This document shows positions 50,680 to 60,401 of a stretch of 64,000 nt of DNA, in pieces. Both the position numbers and the translations under genes were made by a program. Position 1 is the stretch's first letter; every line of letters begins with the position of its first letter. Source of the stretch: Pseudooceanicola sp. (GTDB lineage Bacteria > Pseudomonadota > Alphaproteobacteria > Rhodobacterales > Rhodobacteraceae). The notes below the pieces were generated by a model. It was given only the letters and a program-made list of their open reading frames with translations, was not told the DNA's origin and did no database searches. The DNA is taken from the NCBI RefSeq assembly GCF_029213205.1, contig NZ_JARGNH010000001.1, forward strand, positions 310,001 to 374,000, in the 5' to 3' direction.

Positions 50680-51135
50680 ATGGTATCATCTATCGGACAG
50701 GCCATGGCTTATGCTGCGGCCTCGCCCCCTAGAACACGCAATACGGTCGAACCGGTTCAGCCGGTGCCGAAACCCTATGAACAGACAAGCGCCAGCCGCC
50801 AAAGCACGCCCTACGAGGATTATCAGGCCTCGAAAGCTTCGGCGTCACAAACCGCCGCCCAGGCGTCGGCGCCGGTCATGGGGACCCAAGGCGTGGCACC
50901 TGTTGCTGCGAACCAGGGGCAACAGGCGCGCGCCTATGCGGCTCGTGAAAGCGCCAACCCGGCACCTTCAGAAGCGGTCCAATCACAGCGCGCGGATTTT
51001 CGCGCCAAGCTGATGACCCGCATCGACGGCCCATCCGCGGCATCCCAAAATCAGGGCGCCGCGGCGGCTGAATATGCCAAAGCGCAACAGGCCAGTGTTC
51101 AGGCCAGCGCCAAGCAGCTCGACTATTCCTATTGA
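50680..51135 (+). CDS. Low-complexity hypothetical protein (A/Q/S-rich)
   Basis: The 151-residue ORF starts with ATG behind GAGAGGCAGGT. Composition is dominated by Ala, Gln and Ser (AAAEYAKAQQASVQASAKQL), with no signal peptide or hydrophobic domain; a short charged island (RADFRAKLMTRIDGP) near 106-120 is the most protein-like part. I recognise no family. It is inserted in opposite orientation between pncC and pgpA, genes that normally sit together, and ends before a hairpin at 51161. Coding status is plausible rather than certain. Confidence 0.6.
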   Translation: MVSSIGQAMAYAAASPPRTRNTVEPVQPVPKPYEQTSASRQSTPYEDYQASKASASQTAAQASAPVMGTQGVAPVAANQGQQARAYAARESANPAPSEAVQSQRADFRAKLMTRIDGPSAASQNQGAAAAEYAKAQQASVQASAKQLDYSY

Positions 51136-51160
51136 TCCTGTTCAGGGTCGGGCAAGGTTT

Positions 51161-51194
51161 CGGCGCGTCGTCCTCTGGGACGGCGCGCCGTTTC
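51161..51194 (+). terminator. Terminator-like hairpin
   Basis: CGGCGCGTCGTCC (51161-51173) pairs with GGACGGCGCGCCG (51178-51190) with one T:G pair and a TCTG loop, followed by TTT. It ends the low-complexity gene transcript and touches the end of pgpA on the other strand. Confidence 0.6.
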
Positions 51195-51687
51195 ACATAA
51201 TCAGGCCGTGATAGAGCGCCGCGAGGCCAATCACAGTGAGAGCAGCGGCAAGACCTGCCAGCACATCATCCAGCATCACCCCCAGCGCGTCGTCACGTCG
51301 ATCGGCCCAGCCGATCGGTCCAGGTTTCAGGATATCAAAGGCGCGGAAGGCAATGAAGCCGACCAGCCAGCCGGGCCAGAGCGCCAGCACATTGACCCCG
51401 GCATGATCGGCGCCAATCATCACTGGCAACAATGCGATCCACTGGCCCGCAACCTCGTCGATCACCACATGTGACGGATCATGCAGCCCGCTGGCCGCCG
51501 CCTCGCGTTTGGTGGCCCAGACCCCGGCGACAAACACCAGCAGGATCGCCAGCAGCAGCAGCCAACTGCCGCCAAGTGTATGCAGCAGCCAGGCGGCGGG
51601 CAGGGCGGCGGCCGATCCCCAGGTGCCGGGCATCGGGCGCAGATTGCCGATTCCGCCGAAGGTTGCGACCAGATGGCTGGGCTTCAT
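51193..51687 (-). CDS. pgpA: Phosphatidylglycerophosphatase A
   Basis: PgpA dephosphorylates phosphatidylglycerophosphate in phospholipid synthesis. The 164-residue membrane protein has [20 protein letters not shown], the metal-site [14 protein letters not shown], and LDDVLAG near the end. It overlaps the ispDF stop as ATGA. Confidence 0.93.
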   Translation of the reverse strand: MKPSHLVATFGGIGNLRPMPGTWGSAAALPAAWLLHTLGGSWLLLLAILLVFVAGVWATKREAAASGLHDPSHVVIDEVAGQWIALLPVMIGADHAGVNVLALWPGWLVGFIAFRAFDILKPGPIGWADRRDDALGVMLDDVLAGLAAALTVIGLAALYHGLIM

Positions 51688-52838
51688 GTCGATACTCCTG
51701 TGTGGATCAATGTTGCGGTGGCCAGCGCCGCGATACCCTCGCCCCGGCCGGTGAATCCCAGCCGTTCCGAGGTGGTGGCCTTGACCGAGACCCGGGCCGG
51801 ATCAAGCATCAGAATCCGCGCCAGCTCGGCCTGCATCGCCGTGGCGTGCGGCCCGATCTTGGGCAATTCGCAGACCAGTGTGCAATCGACATTGCCGATG
51901 GCAAATCCGGCCTCGCGGGCCATGTTGGCAGCATGGGCCAGAAAAATCGCGCTGGCCGCGCCCTTCCACTGTGGATCCGAGGGCGGGAAATGACGGCCAA
52001 TGTCGCCCGCCGCCAAAGCGCCATAGATCGCGTCGGTGATCGCATGCATTCCGACATCGGCATCCGAATGCCCGTCGAGCCCGTGGCTATGCGCCACCTG
52101 CACGCCACAGAGGGTGACATGATCACCGGCGCAGAACCGGTGCACGTCATAGCCATTGCCCAATCGGATATCCGGCAGTGCTGTCATCGTCTTGCCCCCT
52201 CTGAGGATGCGTTCGGCCCGCTGGAAATCCTCGGGCGTGGTGATCTTGAGGTTATCCGCCTCACCGGCGACGACAGACACTGCCAGCCCGGCGGCACGGG
52301 CGACCTCGACGTCATCCGCCGCCTGGCCGGAGTGGCTGCGATGCGCGGCCAGAATCGCCGCAAACCGAAAACCCTGCGGTGTCTGCGCACGAAACAGCCC
52401 GTCCCGGTCAACGGTGCCGCTGACCGCGCCATCCTGCCCGGTCCAGAGCGCGTCGCTGACCGGCAGGCCGGGGGCGGCGGCCTGAGACTCTGCCAGTGCC
52501 GCGACCACCCGGGCGATCAGCGCCGGGGTGACACAGGGCCGGGCGATGTCATGGATCAGCACCGTGTCGGGGGGATCTGCCGCCAGCGCCTCAAGCCCGG
52601 CCCGGACCGAGGCGTCGCGGGTGGCGCCGCCGGTCACCCGGGTCACGCCGGCGGGCAGGGGAATGGCTTGATCATCGCGGTGCAGCACCACCACGATCCG
52701 GGTGATCCCGGCGGCGGCAAAGGCGGCCAGGGTCCAATCGGCCACCCGGCGTCCGGCCAGCCCGCGCCATTGCTTGGGCAGGCCATCACCGGCCCTTGTG
52801 CCGCGCCCTGCGGCGACGATAAGCGCTGCTGTAGTCAA
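51684..52838 (-). CDS. ispDF: Bifunctional IspD/IspF
   Basis: A 384-residue fusion for two steps of the MEP isoprenoid pathway. The IspD half (1-215) has [21 protein letters not shown] and [12 protein letters not shown]; the IspF half (about 220-384) has GYDVHRF with metal Asp/His, [18 protein letters not shown] and [19 protein letters not shown]. The start is TTG at 52838 behind GGAGGACGGG. The fused form is usual in alphaproteobacteria. Confidence 0.96.
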   Translation of the reverse strand: MTTAALIVAAGRGTRAGDGLPKQWRGLAGRRVADWTLAAFAAAGITRIVVVLHRDDQAIPLPAGVTRVTGGATRDASVRAGLEALAADPPDTVLIHDIARPCVTPALIARVVAALAESQAAAPGLPVSDALWTGQDGAVSGTVDRDGLFRAQTPQGFRFAAILAAHRSHSGQAADDVEVARAAGLAVSVVAGEADNLKITTPEDFQRAERILRGGKTMTALPDIRLGNGYDVHRFCAGDHVTLCGVQVAHSHGLDGHSDADVGMHAITDAIYGALAAGDIGRHFPPSDPQWKGAASAIFLAHAANMAREAGFAIGNVDCTLVCELPKIGPHATAMQAELARILMLDPARVSVKATTSERLGFTGRGEGIAALATATLIHTGVST

Positions 52839-52994
52839 CCCGTCCTCCAGATGCTGGCTCTCTCGGGGTGGCCCCCGCTGGTCGGACCTTGAATAGGCGC
52901 TTGGCCGCGACAGGGCAATTGCGCGATGCGGACGGGGTGCTGCCTAAAATTTAATCACATACCGCCTTGTGAAGCGGCATCGGGCCCTGAAATG

Positions 52995-53023
52995 TTGAGC
53001 CTTTCCCAAAATGGCGTTAGCCA
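52995..53023 (+). promoter_or_regulatory. Possible promoter of the dusB-ntrBCYX cluster
   Basis: TTGAGC (52995-53000) and TAGCCA (53018-53023) are 17 bases apart and end 27 bases before the dusB start. The -35 is good, the -10 weak. Confidence 0.4.
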
Positions 53024-53049
53024 AGACAAGTTGCACAAGGAATAGGCAC

Positions 53050-54051
53050 ATGACCTCGGCGCCCGGCGCGATACCCCTCGACCCCCCTGTTTTGCTGGCC
53101 CCGATGGCCGGAATCACTGATCTGCCGTTCCGCGATCTGGTCTCTGGCTTTGGCGCCGGGCTGGTGGTCAGCGAGATGGTGGCGAGTCAGGAAATGGTGC
53201 AGGGCAAGCCGGGGGTGCGCGAACGCGCCGAGCTGGGCCTGGACCGCAGCCGCACCTCGGTGCAGCTGGCCGGGCGCGATGCCACCTGGATGGCGCGCGC
53301 GGCGCGGCAGGTCGCCGATCAGGGCGCCCGGGTGATCGATATCAACATGGGCTGCCCGGCGAAAAAGGTGGTTGGCGGGCTGTCCGGTTCGGCGCTGATG
53401 CGCGATCCCGACCACGCGCTGCGGCTGATCGAGGCGGTGGTCGCCGCGGTCGATTTGCCAGTGACCCTGAAAATGCGACTGGGCTGGGACGACGACAGCC
53501 ACAACGCAGCGGATATCGCCCGCCGGGCTGAGGCGGCCGGGGTGCGGATGATCGTGGTGCATGGCCGCACCCGCTGTCAGTTCTACAAGGGGCAGGCGGA
53601 TTGGGCGGCGATTGCCCCGGTCAAACAGGCGGTCACGGTGCCGGTGATTGCCAATGGCGACATCATCTCATCGGCCAGCGCCCGGCAGGCTTTGGCATTG
53701 TCCGGCGCCGATGGGGTGATGATCGGACGTGGTGCGCAGGGCCAGCCCTGGCTGCCGGCGCAAATTGCGCATGATCTGTTCGGGGTGGCGGCGCCAGAGG
53801 TGCCGGTCGGACCTAAATTTTGTGATTTTGTATCAGGGCATTATCAGTCGATCCTGAACTTTTACGGCAACATGCTCGGGCTGCGCGTCGCGCGCAAGCA
53901 CCTGGGGTGGTACATGGACAGCGCCGCCACCCCGGCCGTGCTGCGTCAACACGTGCTGCGCGGTACCGATCCGGGCGCGGTGCTGGCACTGCTGCCGCAG
54001 GCGCTGGCCCCGGACCATCGCGCCGCCCGCATCGAGACGGAGGCCGCATGA
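53050..54051 (+). CDS. dusB: tRNA-dihydrouridine synthase (NifR3/DusB type)
   Basis: The FMN-dependent 333-residue enzyme reduces uridines in tRNA. It has the LLAPMAGITDLPFR start, catalytic C102 in NMGCPAKKV, the FMN-site VHGRTRCQFYKG and IANGDI. ATG at 53050 has AGGA upstream. As in Rhodobacter (where it was first named nifR3), it leads the ntrBC operon, overlapping ntrB as ATGA. Confidence 0.95.
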   Translation: MTSAPGAIPLDPPVLLAPMAGITDLPFRDLVSGFGAGLVVSEMVASQEMVQGKPGVRERAELGLDRSRTSVQLAGRDATWMARAARQVADQGARVIDINMGCPAKKVVGGLSGSALMRDPDHALRLIEAVVAAVDLPVTLKMRLGWDDDSHNAADIARRAEAAGVRMIVVHGRTRCQFYKGQADWAAIAPVKQAVTVPVIANGDIISSASARQALALSGADGVMIGRGAQGQPWLPAQIAHDLFGVAAPEVPVGPKFCDFVSGHYQSILNFYGNMLGLRVARKHLGWYMDSAATPAVLRQHVLRGTDPGAVLALLPQALAPDHRAARIETEAA

Positions 54052-55145
54052 ACGTTTCCGAAAATGGCATCTGGGCCTCGCTGCCGGTTCCGGCGCTGCT
54101 GCTCGACCCCGAGGATCGGATCGTCGAGATCAACCCCGCTGCTGAGGGTTTTCTCAACACCTCGTCTCGTTCGATCCACGGCCAGCAGCTGTGGAACCGG
54201 GTGATGATCAATTCACCGCTTGAGGATGCGTTCAATCGGGCCCGCGAAACCGCTTCGCCGCTGTTCGTCAATGATGTCGATGTCGGCACCGGCGACCGGG
54301 CGCCGCTGCATTGCAACCTGCAGATCGCCCCGGTGCAGGACCGCCCCGGCTATATGCTGTTTCTGATCTCGCCGCGCGAACTGGCGGGGCGGATGACCCA
54401 GGATCATTCGGTGAAATCCGCCGCAAAATCGGCGATCGGCATGGCCGAGATGCTGGCCCATGAAATCAAGAATCCACTGGCCGGGATCACCGGCGCCGCG
54501 CAATTGCTGTCGATGGGGCTGAGCGGCGAGGATCGCGAATTGACCGATCTGATCGTCGAGGAAACCCGGCGGATCGTGAAGCTGCTGGAACAGGTCGAAC
54601 AATTCGGCAATCTGACACTGCCCACCCTGCGCCCGGTCAATGTGCATGACGTGCTGGATCGCGCCCGCCGCTCGGCGCTGCTGGGCTTTGGCGCGCAGAT
54701 GAAGATCGAAGAGGAATATGACCCCTCGCTGCCCCCGGCGATGGGCGATGCCGATCAGCTGTTGCAAGTCATCCTAAACCTGTTGAAGAACGCCGCGCAA
54801 GCCGCTGGAAACGCTGGCGGAACCATTCGTCTTCACACCTATTTCGAGCATTCGTTCCGGCTGCGCCGCTCCGATGGCGGTGGCCGCTCGTTGCCGCTGC
54901 AGATCGAGGTGATCGACGACGGCCCCGGCCTGCCGTCCGATATCGCCGATCAGATTTTCGATCCCTTTGTGTCGGGGCGCGAAAACGGCACCGGGCTGGG
55001 TCTGGCGCTGGTCAGCAAGATCATTTCCGATCACGAGGGCTGGATCTCGGTGACTTCCGGCCCGGGCAGAACGGTTTTTCGAATCTCACTGCCGATGGCC
55101 AAGACGGCCAGGAAATCGGCCAAACCGCTCATGAACAAGGAATAA
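54048..55145 (+). CDS. ntrB: Nitrogen-regulation sensor histidine kinase NtrB
   Basis: The 365-residue soluble kinase phosphorylates NtrC under nitrogen limitation and is controlled by PII proteins. It has an N-terminal PAS domain (about 10-115), the dimerisation/phosphoacceptor motif [10 protein letters not shown] with H138, and an ATPase domain with [16 protein letters not shown] and GTGLGLAL boxes. No membrane segment is present. Confidence 0.95.
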   Translation: MNVSENGIWASLPVPALLLDPEDRIVEINPAAEGFLNTSSRSIHGQQLWNRVMINSPLEDAFNRARETASPLFVNDVDVGTGDRAPLHCNLQIAPVQDRPGYMLFLISPRELAGRMTQDHSVKSAAKSAIGMAEMLAHEIKNPLAGITGAAQLLSMGLSGEDRELTDLIVEETRRIVKLLEQVEQFGNLTLPTLRPVNVHDVLDRARRSALLGFGAQMKIEEEYDPSLPPAMGDADQLLQVILNLLKNAAQAAGNAGGTIRLHTYFEHSFRLRRSDGGGRSLPLQIEVIDDGPGLPSDIADQIFDPFVSGRENGTGLGLALVSKIISDHEGWISVTSGPGRTVFRISLPMAKTARKSAKPLMNKE

Positions 55146-55149
55146 CCTG

Positions 55150-56523
55150 ATGGATGGCACTGTTCTGGTCGCTGACGACGATCGCACGATCCGCACTGTC
55201 CTGACCCAGGCGCTGACCCGGGCGGGCTGCAAGGTGCATGCCACCTCGTCGCTGACCACGCTGATGCGCTGGGTCAGCGAGGGCAAGGGCGACGTGGTCA
55301 TCTCGGATGTGATGATGCCGGACGGCAATGGCTTGGAAATGCTGCCGAAAATCGCCGTCGACCGGCCCGGTCTGCCGGTCATCGTGATCTCGGCGCAGAA
55401 CACCATCATGACAGCGATCCAGGCGGCCGAGGCCGAGGCCTATGATTACTTGCCCAAGCCGTTCGACCTGCCCGATCTGATGAAACGCACCGCCCGGGCG
55501 CTGGAACACCGGCGCCGGACGCCGCAGGCCCTGTCCCAGGACACGGGGGAAGCCGAGCGCCCGGACGAGCTGCCACTGGTTGGCCGCACCGCCGGGATGC
55601 AGGCGCTCTATCGGCTGGTGGCGCGGGTGATGAACACAGATCTGGCGGTCATGATCTCGGGTGAAAGCGGCACCGGGAAATCGCTGATTGCCAAGGCGAT
55701 CCATGATTTCAGCGACCGCCGCAATCTGCCGTTTGTCACCGCCTCCGCCTCGGATCTGCTGGATCTGGAAGGCCCGGCACGGGTATTGGCCAAGGCCAAG
55801 GGCGGGACTATTTTATTCGACGAAATCAGTGATTTGGATCACGAAATTCAAGCAAGAATTGTGCGAATGATGGACGGGCAGGCGGATTCCCTGCCACGGT
55901 TCATGGCCACCTGCCAGACCGATCCGGGCCGCGCGATGGAGGATGGCAAGGTGCGCCAGGACCTCTATTACCGGCTCTGCGGCGCCACCATCCATGTGCC
56001 GGCGCTGCGTGAACGGGTCGATGACATCCCGCTGCTGGTTGAGCATTTCCTGCAACGCACCGAACGCGACGGGGCACCCAAGCGTCATCTGGCCGCCGAT
56101 GCGCTGGAAACCATGCGCACCTATTCCTGGCCTGGCAACGTGCGACAACTGGAAAACGCCATCCGTCGGCTGGTGCTGACCGCGCGGATCGACGAGATCA
56201 GCAAATCCGAGGTCGAGGCGGTGCTGGGCAGCCAGCCCGAAGCAGAGCCGGTGCTGGGTGGCGGCGACACCGAAAAGCTGTCGAACTCGGTGGCCCGGCA
56301 TCTGCGGCGCTACTTCGATCTGCATGGCAATATGTTGCCGCCTGACGGGCTCTATGCGCGAATCCTGCATGAAATGGAGGTGCCGCTGATCGAAATCGCC
56401 CTGGAAGCAACCGGCGGAAATCAGGCCAAGTGTGCCGATCTGTTGGGAATCAACCGGAATACGCTGCGAAAGAAGATCACCGACCTGGATATTCGCGTGA
56501 CACGCCGCCGCAAATTGATGTAA
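55150..56523 (+). CDS. ntrC: Nitrogen-regulation response regulator NtrC (no GAFTGA loop)
   Basis: The 457-residue regulator has a receiver domain with D53 (ISDVMMPDG) and K103, an AAA+ domain with Walker A GESGTGKS (171-178) and Walker B ILFDEIS, and a Fis-type HTH at the end ([19 protein letters not shown]). Between them the GAFTGA loop and its ELFGHE lead, required to contact sigma54, are missing: the protein passes from [14 protein letters not shown] directly to [13 protein letters not shown]. Rhodobacter capsulatus NtrC has the same deletion and works with sigma70. Confidence 0.95.
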   Translation: MDGTVLVADDDRTIRTVLTQALTRAGCKVHATSSLTTLMRWVSEGKGDVVISDVMMPDGNGLEMLPKIAVDRPGLPVIVISAQNTIMTAIQAAEAEAYDYLPKPFDLPDLMKRTARALEHRRRTPQALSQDTGEAERPDELPLVGRTAGMQALYRLVARVMNTDLAVMISGESGTGKSLIAKAIHDFSDRRNLPFVTASASDLLDLEGPARVLAKAKGGTILFDEISDLDHEIQARIVRMMDGQADSLPRFMATCQTDPGRAMEDGKVRQDLYYRLCGATIHVPALRERVDDIPLLVEHFLQRTERDGAPKRHLAADALETMRTYSWPGNVRQLENAIRRLVLTARIDEISKSEVEAVLGSQPEAEPVLGGGDTEKLSNSVARHLRRYFDLHGNMLPPDGLYARILHEMEVPLIEIALEATGGNQAKCADLLGINRNTLRKKITDLDIRVTRRRKLM

Positions 56524-56587
56524 AACCGCAACAGAACAGTGGCCGATGGGAGTCGTACCCCATGACGAGCCACAACATATGGCGGTG

Positions 56588-56603
56588 GTGACCTTTAGGT
56601 CAC
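56588..56603. promoter_or_regulatory. Inverted repeat before ntrY
   Basis: GTGACC (56588-56593) and GGTCAC (56598-56603) form a perfect dyad with a four-base spacer, 15 bases before the ntrY start, in the 95-base ntrC-ntrY gap. It may be an operator for separate control of ntrYX or part of the leader. Confidence 0.45.
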
Positions 56604-56618
56604 GCAATTAGGCGGGGG

Positions 56619-58910
56619 GTGCCTGTGGCAACCCGGGCACGATACCAAGGATGGGAGCGGCTGAACCGCGTGCGGCGGCAGCGTCGGGTCCAGAATGCGG
56701 CAACGCTGGGACTCGTCACGTTGGGGCCGACGCTGACCTTGGCGACGATCCTGGTTCTGGGGCCGATGCAGCAGGGCGCCTCGTCGCTGCCGCTGCGCCT
56801 CGTGCTGCTGGCCGATCTGGTCTATGTCCTGGTGGTCGCGACGCTGGTGCTGCAACGGGTGGCGCAGATGGTGGCGGCGCGCCGGGCGCGCTCTGCCGGT
56901 TCGCGCTTGCATCTGCGGCTGACCGGGGTGTTCGCACTGATGGCGCTGATCCCGGCGGTGACGGTGGCCATCTTTGCGGCGCTGACCATCAATGTCGGGC
57001 TTGAGGGATGGTTTTCCGACCGGGTGCGCAATGTCGTCGGCTCATCTCTGGCCGCCGCGCGGGCCTATGAAGAAGAGCATCAGGAGGGGTTGGAAGAGGA
57101 CGCCCGCGCCCTGGCCCAGTACATCAGCCTGTCCCGCGACACCAATTTCTTTATGAGCGATGGCGAGTTGCGGCAGGTGCTGACCGCCGGGCAAACCCAG
57201 ATTCAGCGCGGGTTGCGCGAGGCCTATGTGATCAACGGCGTCGGTGAGATCCGGGCGCGCGGCGAACGGTCCTATCTGTTTGATTTCGAACAGCCCAGCG
57301 CCGCGCAGATCGCCGAGGCACGCGACACCGGCCTGCTGCTGATCGAGGATTGGGACAACAACGAATTCCGTATCCTGATGCCGCTCAGCCGGTTCACCGA
57401 CCGGTTGCTCTATGTCAGCCGTCAGGTTGACGGCGAGATTCTGAACCTGCTCGACGACACCCAGCAAACCGTGCAGCTTTATCAACAGCTTGAGAGTGAA
57501 CGGGGCCGGGTTTTGTTCGAATTCGGGCTGCTCTACCTCGGCTTTGCGGTGATCCTGGTGCTGGCGGCAATCTGGCTGGGCCTGTGGTTTGCCGAACGTC
57601 TGTCGCGCCCGGTCGGACGCCTGACCGGGGCGGCGCAGCAAGTCGGCTCAGGTGATCTGGATGTGCAGGTGCAAGAAGAAGAGGGCGACGATGAAATCGC
57701 CATGCTCGGGCGCTATTTCAACCAGATGACCCGGCAGTTGAAGCAGCAGCGCGAAACCCTGCTCGAAAACACCCGGCAGATCGAAACCCGGAGGCGGCTG
57801 TTTGATTCGGTGCTGTCCTCGGTCACCTCCGGCGTGGTCGGCCTTGATGTCGACGGGCGGGTGACCTTCGTCAACCGCTCGGCGGAACGGCTGCTGGCCT
57901 GGGAGGAGGGGATCGAAAACCTCGATCTGTCGGTCGCCGTGCCGGAATTCGGGGCGCTGTTCGAGGCGCTGCGCAGCGGCGGGGCCTCGGTGATGCAGGA
58001 AGAGGTCAAGGTGTCGCGCGGCGGGCGGATGGAAAACCTGCTGGTGCGGATGGCGACCCGGCGCAATGCCGAGGGCCGTCGCGAGGGCTATGTGGTGGCG
58101 TTCGATGACGTGACCGACCTGGTGACTGCGCAGCGGATGGCGGCCTGGGGCGATGTGGCCCGCCGCATCGCGCATGAGATCAAGAACCCGCTGACCCCGA
58201 TCCAGCTTTCGGCCGAGCGGATCAAGCGCAAGTTCCGCCGCCAGCTTGACGATGAGCAGGGCGCGGCGCTGGAAAGCCTGACCGAGGTGATCGTGCGCCA
58301 GACCAATGATCTGCGCCGCATCGTTGACGAGTTTTCGAAATTCGCGCGGATGCCGGAACCGGAAACCAAGAACGAGGACCTGGGAACATTGTTGCGCGAC
58401 GCGGTGTTGCTACAGCAATCCGGGCAGCCCGATGTGGCGATCAGCGCCGATATACCCGACACGGCGATGCCCGCCGAGGTGGATGCAACCATGATCGGGC
58501 AGGCCTTGACCAACCTGATCAAGAACGCCGGTGAAGCCACGGAAACCTATAAGGAAAAGCAGAAGCCGACCGGATATGAACCGGCAATCCGGCTGCTCTG
58601 CACCAGCGAATTGGACGAGGCGGGTCGCCCTTGGGCGGTGATCCGCATCGAAGACAATGGCATCGGTTTGCCCGAAGACCGGGCGCGGCTGTTCGAACCC
58701 TATGTCACCACCCGTGACAAGGGCACCGGGCTGGGCCTGCCGATTGTCAAAAAGATCATCGAGGAGCATGGCGGCAGCCTTGCCCTCGAAGATGCACCTG
58801 AATTTTCCGGGTGCAGCCACCACGGCGCCGCAGCGGTTGTCCGGCTTCCCCTGAAGCCGAGCGAAGACCAGCTGGTAGCCCAAGAGAACGAGCGAGAGGC
58901 ACATGAGTGA
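56619..58910 (+). CDS. ntrY: Membrane sensor histidine kinase NtrY
   Basis: The kinase of the NtrY/NtrX pair, linked to nitrogen metabolism, redox and envelope signalling. The protein of about 763 residues has membrane segments near 27-47, 57-78, 99-126 and 298-325, a HAMP domain, a PAS domain (about 390-480), the H-box [14 protein letters not shown] with H519, and an ATPase domain with NLIKNAGEA, EDNGIGLP and GTGLGLPI. The start is GTG at 56619 or, with better spacing to the G-rich ribosome-binding site, GTG at 56625. Confidence 0.93.
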   Translation: MPVATRARYQGWERLNRVRRQRRVQNAATLGLVTLGPTLTLATILVLGPMQQGASSLPLRLVLLADLVYVLVVATLVLQRVAQMVAARRARSAGSRLHLRLTGVFALMALIPAVTVAIFAALTINVGLEGWFSDRVRNVVGSSLAAARAYEEEHQEGLEEDARALAQYISLSRDTNFFMSDGELRQVLTAGQTQIQRGLREAYVINGVGEIRARGERSYLFDFEQPSAAQIAEARDTGLLLIEDWDNNEFRILMPLSRFTDRLLYVSRQVDGEILNLLDDTQQTVQLYQQLESERGRVLFEFGLLYLGFAVILVLAAIWLGLWFAERLSRPVGRLTGAAQQVGSGDLDVQVQEEEGDDEIAMLGRYFNQMTRQLKQQRETLLENTRQIETRRRLFDSVLSSVTSGVVGLDVDGRVTFVNRSAERLLAWEEGIENLDLSVAVPEFGALFEALRSGGASVMQEEVKVSRGGRMENLLVRMATRRNAEGRREGYVVAFDDVTDLVTAQRMAAWGDVARRIAHEIKNPLTPIQLSAERIKRKFRRQLDDEQGAALESLTEVIVRQTNDLRRIVDEFSKFARMPEPETKNEDLGTLLRDAVLLQQSGQPDVAISADIPDTAMPAEVDATMIGQALTNLIKNAGEATETYKEKQKPTGYEPAIRLLCTSELDEAGRPWAVIRIEDNGIGLPEDRARLFEPYVTTRDKGTGLGLPIVKKIIEEHGGSLALEDAPEFSGCSHHGAAAVVRLPLKPSEDQLVAQENEREAHE

Positions 58911-60321
58911 TATTCTGATTGTCGACGATGAACGCGATATTCGCGAATTGATTTCCGATATTCTGGAGGACGAAGGTTTCGCCACACGGCTGGCGGGAAA
59001 TTCCGACGATTGCATGGCGCAGCTGAACACCGAAGCGCCGGCGCTGATGATCCTGGACATCTGGCTCAAGGACAGCCGAATGGATGGGATCGACATTCTC
59101 AAACATGTGAAACGCAACAACCCGGATGTGCCGGTGGTGATCATTTCGGGCCATGGCAATATCGAAATCGCGGTCGCGGCGATCAAGCAAGGGGCGTATG
59201 ATTTTATTGAAAAGCCCTTTAATATCGACCAGTTGCTGGTGGTCATCCGCCGGGCGATGGAGGCCTCGCGCCTGCGCCAGGAAAACAACCAGCTGCGCCG
59301 CAAGGACACCACCAGCGCCGATATGGTCGGCAATTCCGCCGCCTTCCGCACTATGGTCGGGCAGCTCGACAAGGTGACGAAATCGAACGGGCGGGTGATG
59401 CTGACTGGCCCGGCCGGGTCCGGCAAGGAGGTGGCGGCGCGCTACATCCACGCCAATTCCGGGCGCGATTCCGGGCCGTTCGTGGTGGTGCCTTGCGCCT
59501 CGATCGATCCCGACCGGGTGGAACAGGTGCTGTTTGGCCGCGAAAGCGCCGAGCGTGGTGTCGAAAAAGGCCTGCTCGAAGAGGCGCATGGCGGGGTCAT
59601 CTATTTCGATGAGGTCGCCGATATGCCGCTGGGCACCCAGTCCAAGATCCTGCGGGTGCTGGTGGATCAGCAATTCGCCCGGGTCGGTGGCGCCGACAAG
59701 GTGCGGGTCGATCTCCGGGTGATTTCATCCACCGGGCGCGTTCTGGATGAAGAAATTGCCGCCGGTACCTTCCGCCAGGAGCTCTATCACCGGCTGAACG
59801 TGGTGCCGATCGCGGTGCCGAGCCTGTCCGAGCGGCGCGAGGATATTCCATTGCTGTCGGATCATTTCATTGCTGAATTGAACAAGAGCCAAGGCCTGCC
59901 GAAACGCGCCCTGTCGGATGAGGCGACGGCGCTGATGCAGACGATGAACTGGCCCGGCAATGTGCGCCAGCTGCGCAATGTCATCGAACGGGTGCTGATC
60001 CTCGGCGACGGGCGTGACGAGATCGGCGTTGAAGAGCTCCCAAAGGAAGAGGAAAAAACCAGCGAAGAGGGCCGGGTGGTGCTGTCCGGGGCGCTGGCGA
60101 CAATGCCGCTGCGCGAGGCGCGTGAGGCGTTTGAACGGGAATATCTGCTGACCCAGATCAACCGCTTTGGCGGCAATATCTCGCGCACTGCACAATTCGT
60201 CGGGATGGAGCGGTCAGCCCTGCATCGCAAGCTGAAGTCGCTGAATGTCGTGACCACCTCCAAGGCGGGGGCGCGCATCGCCCATGTCGAAGACGAAAAG
60301 GAGGCTGAGCCAGCGGAGTGA
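58903..60321 (+). CDS. ntrX: Response regulator NtrX
   Basis: The 472-residue partner of NtrY has a receiver with D52 (ILDIWLKD) and K104, an AAA+ core with Walker A GPAGSGKE (169-176), Walker B VIYFDEVAD, and a Fis-type C-terminus (GNISRTAQFVGMERSALHRKL). The GAFTGA motif is replaced by a short charged stretch (FGRESAERGVEKG), as in other alphaproteobacterial NtrX. It overlaps ntrY by 8 bases. trkA and hfq, which often follow ntrX, are not here. Confidence 0.94.
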   Translation: MSDILIVDDERDIRELISDILEDEGFATRLAGNSDDCMAQLNTEAPALMILDIWLKDSRMDGIDILKHVKRNNPDVPVVIISGHGNIEIAVAAIKQGAYDFIEKPFNIDQLLVVIRRAMEASRLRQENNQLRRKDTTSADMVGNSAAFRTMVGQLDKVTKSNGRVMLTGPAGSGKEVAARYIHANSGRDSGPFVVVPCASIDPDRVEQVLFGRESAERGVEKGLLEEAHGGVIYFDEVADMPLGTQSKILRVLVDQQFARVGGADKVRVDLRVISSTGRVLDEEIAAGTFRQELYHRLNVVPIAVPSLSERREDIPLLSDHFIAELNKSQGLPKRALSDEATALMQTMNWPGNVRQLRNVIERVLILGDGRDEIGVEELPKEEEKTSEEGRVVLSGALATMPLREAREAFEREYLLTQINRFGGNISRTAQFVGMERSALHRKLKSLNVVTTSKAGARIAHVEDEKEAEPAE

Positions 60322-60374
60322 TCTGATCCCCCGCTCGCCCAAATCTCCCGCGGCCAAGCCGCTGCCGAAAATGG

Positions 60375-60401
60375 CCGCCCGCCTCAGAGCGGGCGGATTT
60401 T
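60375..60401. terminator. Terminator hairpin between ntrX and the CBS protein
   Basis: CCGCCCGC (60375-60382) pairs with GCGGGCGG (60389-60396) around CTCAGA and is followed by ATTTT. It ends ntrX and overlaps the stop region of the convergent gene. Confidence 0.7.
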
